Positions 18,982 through 25,823 of a DNA stretch of 64,000 bases are shown here, one piece after another (within the stretch, counting starts at the first letter, position 1; every line of letters starts with the position of its first letter). The position numbers were made by a program, and so were the translations under genes. Under the pieces are notes generated by a model, which had not been told where the DNA came from, made no database searches, and saw only the letters and a list, made by a program, of their open reading frames with translations. Origin of the DNA: Flavobacterium sp. UBA6135 (lineage in GTDB: Bacteria > Bacteroidota > Bacteroidia > Flavobacteriales > Flavobacteriaceae); assembly GCF_002428305.1 (NCBI RefSeq), contig NZ_DIVJ01000010.1, forward strand, positions 206,650 through 270,649, read 5' to 3'.

Positions 18982-19749
18982 ATGGAATCCAATGATTTTC
19001 AATTTTACTTTTATTTTTTAGTTGCTGCACTTGTTTTGGTGGTGGGAATAGCTCTTTTTTTGGGATATAAATTAGTTAAATCTTTAAAAAGAAAAGAAGC
19101 TATTGAGATGCAATTTCAACAATTAGAAGATAAAGTTAACAATTTGCAATTGGAAACTTTGGAAGCAAAACTTAATCCGCATTTGTTTAAAAATATTTTG
19201 AATTCTATTCAATCTCACGCTTATCAAACGTATTTTGCTTTGGATAAACTGGCCAATGTGTTGGATTATATTTTGTATGAAAGCAGAAAAAAATTTGTCA
19301 CGCCAAAAGAAGAAATTGAATTTGCCTGTAATTTGATAGAAATCAATAAAATAAAAGTGAGTCCGCTTTTCGAATTAAAAGTAAAAATGAAAGTGAATGA
19401 AGAGGAATTGCTTTATAACCAAAAGTTAATTGCTCCGATGATTTCCATAGACATGATTGAAAACGCCTTTAAACATGCCGATTTACAAAGTGCCGATGCC
19501 TTTATTTCCATTGTATTTGAATTTAAAGAAAGTGTTTTCTATTTAACAGTTTCCAATAAAATTTCAGGAAAATCAAAATTGCCCAAAGACAAAGGCGGTT
19601 TTGGAACCCAAACCTTAGAACAAAGACTAAAAATTATCTACAAAGATCATTTTAAACTGGATCGATTTGTAGAAAAAGACGTTTATATTTCACATTTAAA
19701 AATTAATCTCCTTGAACACAAAGCTGAAATGCTTGCTACTCGACGATGA
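18982..19749 (+). CDS. LytS-type sensor histidine kinase (His_kinase domain)
   Basis: I start at the ATG at 18982 (MESNDFQFYFYF), because the TTG at 18952 lies upstream of the promoter -7 box. The 255-residue protein has one membrane segment (LVAALVLVVGIALFLGY), a short coiled coil, and the His_kinase phosphoacceptor motif NPHLFKNILNSIQ, where family members have NPHFLFN. A reduced HATPase_c domain follows (MIENAFKHA, then a GGFGTQTLEQRL lid). There is no sensory domain, so the helix itself or a partner must sense. The 3' end overlaps the LytTR regulator gene by 38 bp. Confidence 0.9.
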   Translation: MESNDFQFYFYFLVAALVLVVGIALFLGYKLVKSLKRKEAIEMQFQQLEDKVNNLQLETLEAKLNPHLFKNILNSIQSHAYQTYFALDKLANVLDYILYESRKKFVTPKEEIEFACNLIEINKIKVSPLFELKVKMKVNEEELLYNQKLIAPMISIDMIENAFKHADLQSADAFISIVFEFKESVFYLTVSNKISGKSKLPKDKGGFGTQTLEQRLKIIYKDHFKLDRFVEKDVYISHLKINLLEHKAEMLATRR

Positions 19750-20428
19750 GTTGCCCGGATTAACTTATTTGAAAATGCTTTGCGAACAAATTCCTGAATT
19801 GGAAGTCGTCAAAGCATTTAATAATCCCGATGTGTTTTTAAGTGAAATTCCTGAATTAGATTTCGATTTGTGCATTTTAGACATCGAAATGCCAATGATT
19901 TCGGGCATTGAAGTAGCAAATCTATTACAAGGAAAACTAATTATTTTTGCCACAGCTTACAAGGAATTTGCGTTGGAAGCTTTTGAATTGGATGCCGTGG
20001 ATTATCTGCAAAAACCCATCAAAAAAGAGCGATTGCAAATGGCTGTTCAAAAGGCATTGAAAAGAAGTCAATTGCAAAATCCACCCAAAAAATATGTGCA
20101 ACTACAAGCAGATAAAGGCAAAATACTATTATACTTCGACAAAATCAACTACATCAAAACCGCTTCCATTGACAGCAGAGATAAGGAAGTTGTGATGGAT
20201 GATGGTTCTGTAATCGTTTTAAAAAATATTTCATTTGAAAAATTGTTGGAATTCCTTCCTTCAACAGATTTTTGCCGAATTAATAAACATGAAATCATCA
20301 AACTTAGTGTTGTTCAATTTTTTTCTGCTGACCAAATTACTACAAATTGGATTCAAAAAGGAAAGAATGTTGTACTCATGTTAGGGAATACATACAAAAA
20401 CGATTTCCTCTCTAAGGTAAAATTATAA
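19712..20428 (+). CDS. LytTR-type response regulator
   Basis: The 238-residue regulator has a receiver domain (LLDDELPG acidic pocket, phosphoacceptor Asp in FDLCILDIEMP, Lys in DYLQKPIKKERL) and a C-terminal LytTR DNA-binding domain (VQLQADKGKILLYFDKINYIKT to FCRINKHEIIKLS). No ATG fits; the TTG at 19712, inside the kinase gene, gives the normal N-terminus, and this 38-bp overlap suggests translational coupling. Two copies of TTTCATTACA, 21 bp apart, begin right after its stop codon and look like a LytTR operator. Confidence 0.9.
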   Translation: MNTKLKCLLLDDELPGLTYLKMLCEQIPELEVVKAFNNPDVFLSEIPELDFDLCILDIEMPMISGIEVANLLQGKLIIFATAYKEFALEAFELDAVDYLQKPIKKERLQMAVQKALKRSQLQNPPKKYVQLQADKGKILLYFDKINYIKTASIDSRDKEVVMDDGSVIVLKNISFEKLLEFLPSTDFCRINKHEIIKLSVVQFFSADQITTNWIQKGKNVVLMLGNTYKNDFLSKVKL

Positions 20429-20459
20429 TTTCATTACACTTTTTTTCTCTTTCATTACA
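20429..20459. promoter_or_regulatory. Candidate LytTR operator: TTTCATTACA direct repeat, 21-bp spacing
   Basis: TTTCATTACA occurs at 20429-20438 and again, identical, at 20450-20459. LytTR proteins bind two imperfect direct repeats of 9-10 bp placed about two helical turns apart, which is this geometry. It lies directly after the LytTR gene and 80 bp before the next gene, so it probably regulates the TIM-barrel gene. Binding is inference. Confidence 0.5.
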
Positions 20460-20537
20460 ATCTTCAAGTTGTTGTTTACAACAGAACAATGCATTTAGTT
20501 TTTATATCGGATTTTTGGGCAATAAAATTTTATAGTC

Positions 20538-21254
20538 ATGGAAATGATATGTCCAAATGATTTTTATTGGTTGCAAAAAAACAACCTTCTAAACAAAATG
20601 AAGGAATATTTTTTGAAAAGTACTTGTAAGCCTTTACAGTATCCCAAAACATTAGTTCAAAATTGTCAAGGTCTTTTTTTTCAGAACAAAAAAGTTAAAA
20701 CATTACTTTTTTCTACGGATATGGCTATTATAGAAAATATTGAAGCGGATGCAGTTTTGGCGGTTTATCCATTTTCTCCTTCAGAGCGGATTATGAAATC
20801 GATTATCTCTTTTTCAAACAAACCTGTTATATGTGGTGTGGGTGGCGGATTAACAAAAGGGAAAAAGTCGCTTGATATGGCTATGGCTGCAGAACAAATG
20901 GGAGCTGCTGCTGTAATTGTCAATCAGCCGTTTTTAAATAAAGATATTGAGACTATCAAGCGAAACATTTCTATTCCCGTAATTTCTAGTGTTTCTACAG
21001 CTGAATTTTCTTTTCAAAACAGAATAAATTCCGGGGTTGATATCTTTCATATCACTGGCGGTCAAAACACCAATCAAATCATTCAAAAAATTAAACACAT
21101 AAGTCCACTTTTTCCAATTATCGCCACAAGCGGAAAAACGAGAGAAAGTGTAAAATCTTCTGTTCAATCTGGAGTTAATGCCATTGTTTTAACTCCTCCA
21201 ACAAATGGAGAACTGTTTAAATCGATTATGAATCAATATAGAAATGGGAAATAA
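20538..21254 (+). CDS. TIM-barrel protein of unknown function (phosphate-binding barrel)
   Basis: The 238-residue protein alternates beta-strands and helices in the manner of HisF/KDPG-aldolase barrels: ADAVLAVYPFSPS, KPVICGVGGGLTKG, MGAAAVIVNQPFL, ISIPVISSVST, GVDIFHITGGQN, FPIIATSGKTRESV and GVNAIVLTPPTNG. The GVGGG and TGGQN turns resemble phosphate-gripping loops. I cannot assign an enzyme. It has no signal peptide. The 3' end overlaps the next gene by 11 bp, so the two are coupled, and a LytTR-like repeat sits in its promoter region. Confidence 0.75.
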   Translation: MEMICPNDFYWLQKNNLLNKMKEYFLKSTCKPLQYPKTLVQNCQGLFFQNKKVKTLLFSTDMAIIENIEADAVLAVYPFSPSERIMKSIISFSNKPVICGVGGGLTKGKKSLDMAMAAEQMGAAAVIVNQPFLNKDIETIKRNISIPVISSVSTAEFSFQNRINSGVDIFHITGGQNTNQIIQKIKHISPLFPIIATSGKTRESVKSSVQSGVNAIVLTPPTNGELFKSIMNQYRNGK

Positions 21255-21672
21255 TATTTGGAAATTAGTTAACAATAGCAAGTTCCTTTTACTGATAATC
21301 GTGTTTTTTTCAACGAATGTTGAAGCACAAGAGCCAAAAGTTGATTTTGCATTTTACGACGGAATCGTAATTATGGGATATGTTGATCAGGGAGGTTTTT
21401 TAAACTTTACCGGGCCAAACGTAAATTTTAGCACAAACAATTCAAAATTTATCTTAGGAATGTTGCCTTCGTTACGATTTAAAGAAGATAACAACACACC
21501 AAAAAACGCTTTTGTAACACCTAATTTAGGCGTAGGTTTAACTTATTCTTACCGATTTCTTGCAATTCAAATGCCTATATACTACAATGCTAAGACAGCT
21601 ACAAATGATGGAAAATGGCGTATAGGATTAGGATTAGGAATTAGACTAAACTCACTAAATAAAAAACCATAA
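21244..21672 (+). CDS. Small exported protein, probable outer-membrane beta-barrel-like
   Basis: The 142-residue product has an N-terminal hydrophobic export signal (SKFLLLIIVFFSTNVEAQ) and then alternating strands ending in GKWRIGLGLGIRLNSL, a pattern typical of small barrel proteins. Function is unknown. It overlaps the TIM-barrel gene by 11 bp and is 4 bp before the antiporter gene, so the three probably form one transcript. Confidence 0.7.
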   Translation: MGNNIWKLVNNSKFLLLIIVFFSTNVEAQEPKVDFAFYDGIVIMGYVDQGGFLNFTGPNVNFSTNNSKFILGMLPSLRFKEDNNTPKNAFVTPNLGVGLTYSYRFLAIQMPIYYNAKTATNDGKWRIGLGLGIRLNSLNKKP

Positions 21673-21676
21673 ACAA

Positions 21677-23950
21677 ATGAAAAACTTTAAAAACTCATTC
21701 TTTTACATTTTAATCATTGGTGGTTTTTCTGCCTTAATGTATTGGATTGCCGTTCAAGGCGAAAAACTTGAATACAATAGAAATATTGAAGTCGTTTCTA
21801 CCAATTTATCACAATGGGATTCGTTTTTAGAATCAATTACGCACAACATTCATCATCCCTTAGCGATATTATTGGCTCAAATTGTGACTATTATTTTAGT
21901 GGCCAGAATGTTTGGTTGGATTTGCAAAAAAATCGGTCAACCTTCGGTTATTGGTGAAATTATTGCCGGAATTGTTCTAGGACCTTCGTTATTCGGCATG
22001 TATTTTCCTGAATTTTCAGCCAATCTTTTTCCTGCTGAGTCATTGGGAAATTTGCAATTTCTGAGCCAAATAGGGCTTATTTTATTCATGTTTGTCATCG
22101 GAATGGAGTTAGACCTCAAAGTGCTTCAAAACAAAGCTCATGACGCAGTTGTAGTGAGTCATGCCAGTATCATTATTCCGTTTGCTTTAGGTATGGGATT
22201 GGCTTATTATATTTATGAATCGTTTGCTCCCGAAGGAGTTCAATTTGCTTCTTTCGGCTTGTTTTTGGGAATTGCGATGAGTATTACGGCTTTTCCGGTT
22301 TTAGCAAGAATTGTTCAAGAAAGAGGTTTGCATAAAACCCGCTTAGGAACCATGGTTATCACTTGTGCTGCTGCTGATGATATTACGGCGTGGTGTTTGT
22401 TGGCTGCCGTAATTGCTATCGTGAAAGCTGGTTCTTTTGTAAGTTCGCTTTACATCATAGGTTTAGCAGCCATTTATGTGTTGTTGATGCTAAAATTGGT
22501 ACGTCCGTTTTTGAAAAGAGTAGGCGATTTATATGCCACAAAAGAAAAATTGAGTAAACCAGTCGTAGCTATCTTTTTTGTAACGCTGATTGTTTCTTCG
22601 TATGCTACTGAAATTATTGGTATTCACGCCTTGTTTGGTGCGTTTATGGCGGGTGCAATTATGCCGGATAATATGCGATTTAGAACTCTTTTTATCGAAA
22701 AAGTAGAAGATGTTTCCATTGTATTGCTTTTGCCATTATTCTTTGTTTTTACAGGTTTGCGAACGCAAATCGGACTTTTAAATGATCCTTATTTGTGGAA
22801 AGTGACGGGTTTAATCATTTTAGTGGCAGTTGTTGGAAAATTTGTGGGAAGTGCTTTAGCGGCTAAGTATGTTGGTCAAAATTGGCGAGATAGTTTAACC
22901 ATCGGTGCGTTGATGAACACCAGAGGTTTAATGGAATTAGTGGTTTTAAACATTGGTTTTGATTTAGGAGTTCTTACGCCCGAAGTTTTTGCAATGATGG
23001 TGATTATGGCACTCGTAACCACATTTATGACTGGTCCTGCACTGAATTTAATTGACAGATTTTTCAAAAAACAAACTGATGAAACCATTCCGGCAGAAGT
23101 GATTGATGCCGGAAAATATAAAGTGTTGATTTCGTTTGGTGATGCTAAAAACGGTAAAGCTCTTTTGCGTTTAAGTCATTTTTTTACCAAAAAGCAAGGT
23201 GAAAATGCATTAATTACCGCCATGCACCTGACACCTACCAGCGAAATCAATCAAATTAACATTGAAAACTATGAAAAAGAAAGTTTTGAACCCATTTTAA
23301 ACGAAGCTCATAATAGTAATCAAAAGGTTTCCACTTTTTTTAAAATATCAAATGATATTGATTCTGATATTTCCAAAACGGCCAATCAAGGCGATTTTGA
23401 TTTGCTTTTAATCGGTTTAGGGCAATCAATGTTTGAAGGAAGTTTTTTAGGTAAAATTTTAGGATTTACTACCAGAATAATTACTCCCAATCGAATTTTT
23501 AATACAATTGCAGGAAAGGAAAACATTTTTGAAGAATCTATTTTTGATGAAAGAACGCGGCAAATTTTGATGAAAACTGAAGTTCCTGTGGGGATTTTAG
23601 TCGATAAGAAATTCACTAAAGCGGATGTTGTTTTTGTGCCCGTTTTTGATAAAAATGATGCTTTTTTGATTTCGTATGCTCAAAAATTAATTCATAACAA
23701 CGAAGCACAAGTAACCATATTAGATTCAACCGGATTTATTAAGAATAATGCAGATATTAAAGAAATGATTCGTTCCATTGAACAAAAAGCTCCTAATCAT
23801 ATAACGGTTATGAACGAACAAAAAATTGAAAAAGAGTTTTTACTCAAACAAGATTTGATGTTGATAAGTCTCAATAGTTGGAAAAAATTGGTTGAAACCA
23901 GAGGAATTTGGTTGAGCAACACGCCTTCAACTCTTATAATTCAGAAATAA
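21677..23950 (+). CDS. CPA2-family cation/proton antiporter with C-terminal USP-like domain
   Basis: The 757-residue protein has 12-13 membrane segments in its first ~480 residues with the Na_H_Exchanger signature: GEIIAGIVLGPSLFG, then AMSITAFPVLARIV and a CAAADDITAWCLLA segment with the paired Asp residues that carry ions. The C-terminal 270 residues are soluble and resemble tandem universal-stress-protein domains, as in the KefB/NapA-like regulators. It would exchange K+ or Na+ for H+ across the inner membrane. It follows the small exported protein by 4 bp and ends in a strong terminator. Confidence 0.9.
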   Translation: MKNFKNSFFYILIIGGFSALMYWIAVQGEKLEYNRNIEVVSTNLSQWDSFLESITHNIHHPLAILLAQIVTIILVARMFGWICKKIGQPSVIGEIIAGIVLGPSLFGMYFPEFSANLFPAESLGNLQFLSQIGLILFMFVIGMELDLKVLQNKAHDAVVVSHASIIIPFALGMGLAYYIYESFAPEGVQFASFGLFLGIAMSITAFPVLARIVQERGLHKTRLGTMVITCAAADDITAWCLLAAVIAIVKAGSFVSSLYIIGLAAIYVLLMLKLVRPFLKRVGDLYATKEKLSKPVVAIFFVTLIVSSYATEIIGIHALFGAFMAGAIMPDNMRFRTLFIEKVEDVSIVLLLPLFFVFTGLRTQIGLLNDPYLWKVTGLIILVAVVGKFVGSALAAKYVGQNWRDSLTIGALMNTRGLMELVVLNIGFDLGVLTPEVFAMMVIMALVTTFMTGPALNLIDRFFKKQTDETIPAEVIDAGKYKVLISFGDAKNGKALLRLSHFFTKKQGENALITAMHLTPTSEINQINIENYEKESFEPILNEAHNSNQKVSTFFKISNDIDSDISKTANQGDFDLLLIGLGQSMFEGSFLGKILGFTTRIITPNRIFNTIAGKENIFEESIFDERTRQILMKTEVPVGILVDKKFTKADVVFVPVFDKNDAFLISYAQKLIHNNEAQVTILDSTGFIKNNADIKEMIRSIEQKAPNHITVMNEQKIEKEFLLKQDLMLISLNSWKKLVETRGIWLSNTPSTLIIQK

Positions 23951-23975
23951 ACAAATCTATTGATTTGTAAAAAAT

Positions 23976-24012
23976 AAAAAATCCCAAACTCATTTGAATT
24001 TGGGATTTTTTT
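23976..24012 (+). terminator. Intrinsic terminator after the antiporter
   Basis: ATCCCAAA (23981-23988) pairs with TTTGGGAT (23999-24006), extended by flanking A/T pairs, and continues into a T-tract. Confidence 0.9.
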
Positions 24013-24103
24013 ATTCTAAACGAAGATGAGAAGTTTTTTATCGGAAAAATTTACAGTATATCGAATAGCTTAAAAATCGATAAAGTATCTCTTTTTTTTA
24101 ACC

Positions 24104-24111
24104 TATGTTTG
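24104..24111 (+). promoter_or_regulatory. Possible -7 box upstream of the LytTR regulator at 24279
   Basis: TATGTTTG fits TAnnTTTG. If used, the transcript would carry a leader of about 160 nt that includes the nested inverted repeat at 24204-24275. The rest of the region 24013-24203 shows no other gene or motif to me. Confidence 0.35.
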
Positions 24112-24203
24112 TTAATAAGTATGTGTTTGGCCTTGTGATTATCCGCATATTTATTGTTAAAATTGTTCTGTAGTTTTTATGCCCCTAAGAATTACATAAC
24201 TAA

Positions 24204-24275
24204 CCTACATAATGTGATTTTTTACTGCAAAACGAGATTCGTTTCAGCAGTTTATTTTAATTTAGTTTATGTAGG
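24204..24275 (+). promoter_or_regulatory. Nested inverted repeat directly upstream of the start codon
   Basis: CCTACATAA (24204-24212) pairs with TTATGTAGG (24267-24275). Inside it ACTGC (24224-24228) pairs with GCAGT (24247-24251), and AAACG (24230-24234) with CGTTT (24240-24244). The outer arm ends 3 bp before the ATG at 24279. It could be a structured mRNA leader or a dyad operator. Confidence 0.5.
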
Positions 24276-24278
24276 CCA

Positions 24279-25349
24279 ATGAGTTACAGTTATGTCATAG
24301 TTGATGATGACTCTAAAAGCATGTTGAAAACGCAATCTGTCATGGAAATGTTTTCAAACTTTGAGCTTCTGGGAACTGCAACCTCTTATACTGCCGGTTT
24401 AGACTTAATTTTAGATAAAACTCCTGATTTTGTATTGCTTGAGGTAAATCCGCAAGACAGAGAATCAAAGTTATCATTACAACTGCTAAGCGAACTTCAC
24501 CGTTACTTAAAAAAGCTACCTCACATTATAATTGTTTCTCATGATCAAAGCGAGGCCTTTGAAGCAATAAAACATAATGTTTTAGATTATCTCATCAAAC
24601 CCATTGCACCTTTAGAAATTAAAAAGACCTTTTTGAGGTTTGAAAAAAATTCAGAAAGTTTTGAATTGGGGGAATTCAAACGAATTAATTCATCAGCTAA
24701 GAATCATGAAGAGAAAGCAACTCTTGATTTAATTTCACCTACAGAAGAAGCTGCTCCTGAAGAAACATTTTCGGAATCGATTCAAAAGGAGTTAGTCGAA
24801 CTAAAACAAACGCTAAAACAATTTATAAAAGAATCCGACACAGCTCTAAAAATTGATTTGGATGAAGTCATTTCAAAAGTTACCGACGCATTAAAAGACC
24901 AACCTTCGGTTGCTAACGAAATGGATTGGTCGCCCATTTTAAATCAACTTCAAAATTTCAGTCAATCCACCTTCTCTCCCGAAGGAACTGAAAAAAACAA
25001 GCGAAATTTGATTTGTATCAAATCCTATGGTGATTATCGATTCTTAGAATTGGATGATATTGCTTTTTTGCAAGCGGATAATAATTCCACCGACATCACC
25101 CTTAAAAACGGAGAACAATTAACGGCGTTTAAAACGCTGAAATATTTTGAAGAAAACTTACCCGGTAATTTTTATAGAATTCACAACAGTTATATCGTAA
25201 ATAAAGATTATATCTCCCGAATTCATACCGGAAACAGCATTTGTTATATCAAGAACACCAAGCATCAAATCCCGTATTCAAAGGGATTCAAGGATAATTT
25301 AGACCTTATTTTATCCGACTTAGCAGGCTCAGAATTCAGGGAAAATTAA
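24279..25349 (+). CDS. LytTR response regulator with atypical receiver (Glu at phosphosite)
   Basis: The 356-residue protein has a receiver-like domain (about 1-125), an extended helical linker of ~110 residues (QKELVELKQTLKQF and following) and a C-terminal LytTR DNA-binding domain (ICIKSYGDYRFLELDDIAFLQ to NFYRIHNSYIVNK). The acidic pair (Asp9-Asp11) and the Lys of DYLIKP are kept, but the phosphoacceptor position reads Glu55 (codon 24441-24443, in PDFVLLEVNP). Glu at this site often mimics the phosphorylated state, so the protein may be active without a kinase; that is inference. No LytS-type kinase is adjacent. Three 21-bp-spaced direct repeats begin 11 bp after its stop. Confidence 0.88.
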   Translation: MSYSYVIVDDDSKSMLKTQSVMEMFSNFELLGTATSYTAGLDLILDKTPDFVLLEVNPQDRESKLSLQLLSELHRYLKKLPHIIIVSHDQSEAFEAIKHNVLDYLIKPIAPLEIKKTFLRFEKNSESFELGEFKRINSSAKNHEEKATLDLISPTEEAAPEETFSESIQKELVELKQTLKQFIKESDTALKIDLDEVISKVTDALKDQPSVANEMDWSPILNQLQNFSQSTFSPEGTEKNKRNLICIKSYGDYRFLELDDIAFLQADNNSTDITLKNGEQLTAFKTLKYFEENLPGNFYRIHNSYIVNKDYISRIHTGNSICYIKNTKHQIPYSKGFKDNLDLILSDLAGSEFREN

Positions 25350-25360
25350 ACAATCCGACA

Positions 25361-25412
25361 TTTCACCCTTATTTTTAATCATTTCACCATTCTTTGAATG
25401 CATTCTACCATT
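25361..25412. promoter_or_regulatory. Candidate LytTR operator: three direct repeats at exact 21-bp intervals
   Basis: TTTCACCCTT (25361), TTTCACCATT (25382) and TTCTACCATT (25403) are spaced 21 and 21 bp. They lie between the LytTR gene at 24279-25349 and the small peptide gene at 25569. The spacing and 9-10 bp half-site length match LytTR binding sites; the regulator is unproven. Confidence 0.5.
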
Positions 25413-25449
25413 CAGAGCCTGATTTTGTTGGTACTAGGAAACATCTCAC

Positions 25450-25460
25450 ATACTTTTACA
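25450..25460 (+). promoter_or_regulatory. Possible -7 element shared with the small-RNA promoters
   Basis: ATACTTTTACA here is identical to the sequence at the -7 position of the first small-RNA-like unit (28625-28635). It is about 110 bp upstream of the peptide ATG, so a leader of ~100 nt would be expected if it is used. Confidence 0.35.
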
Positions 25461-25568
25461 CCATCAAATCACCAACCACGTTTGTTGATGTTCATTTTGA
25501 AATCGATTTTACATCTATTATAGTATTGCACCAAAAAACTTTACAATAACTTACAAAAAGAAAATATT

Positions 25569-25730
25569 ATGAAAACATTATTTGCATTATTCGGACTTTT
25601 CATGTTTGCTTCAGTTTCTTCAACTGATTTAACGGTAAACACTACTGCTAACAATGACCAACCAGTTTTAACTGAAAATGGTGATGGGACATCAGTTGGT
25701 GGAGGAAAAAGAGGCTTAGTTGTTCTTTAA
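25569..25730 (+). CDS. Small exported peptide (53 residues), candidate signal peptide
   Basis: An ATG at 25569 opens a 53-codon frame: MKTLFALFGLFMFASVSS is a typical Sec signal, and the remaining ~33 residues (STDLTVNTTANNDQPV, then NGDGTSVGGGKRGLVVL) are small and polar up to a hydrophobic C-terminus. The Lys-Arg after GGG could be a processing site. A weak hairpin follows. The gene sits between a LytTR regulator and a TPR histidine kinase, with LytTR-like repeats upstream, a setting that suggests a sensed or regulated peptide. No homologue is recognised; the reading frame is supported mainly by the signal peptide and spacing. Confidence 0.6.
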   Translation: MKTLFALFGLFMFASVSSTDLTVNTTANNDQPVLTENGDGTSVGGGKRGLVVL

Positions 25731-25749
25731 TTAAAGAGTTTACAAATAG

Positions 25750-25776
25750 ATTTTTCAAATAAGAAAAATTTATTTC
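25750..25776 (+). terminator. Weak hairpin after the small peptide gene
   Basis: ATTTTTC (25750-25756) pairs with GAAAAAT (25763-25769) around AAATAA and is followed by TTATTT. The stem is all A/T but one pair, so termination may be partial. Confidence 0.35.
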
Positions 25777-25797
25777 TCAAATAACAAATCTTTTTAA

Positions 25798-25805
25798 TAT
25801 TTTTG
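25798..25805 (+). promoter_or_regulatory. -7 box of the TPR kinase operon
   Basis: TATTTTTG fits TAnnTTTG. A start site near 25811 would make the TTG at 25824, not the TTG at 25803 inside the box, the usable initiation codon. No TTG is seen at the expected -33 position. Confidence 0.5.
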
Positions 25806-25823
25806 ATTCAAACATCAGAAATA

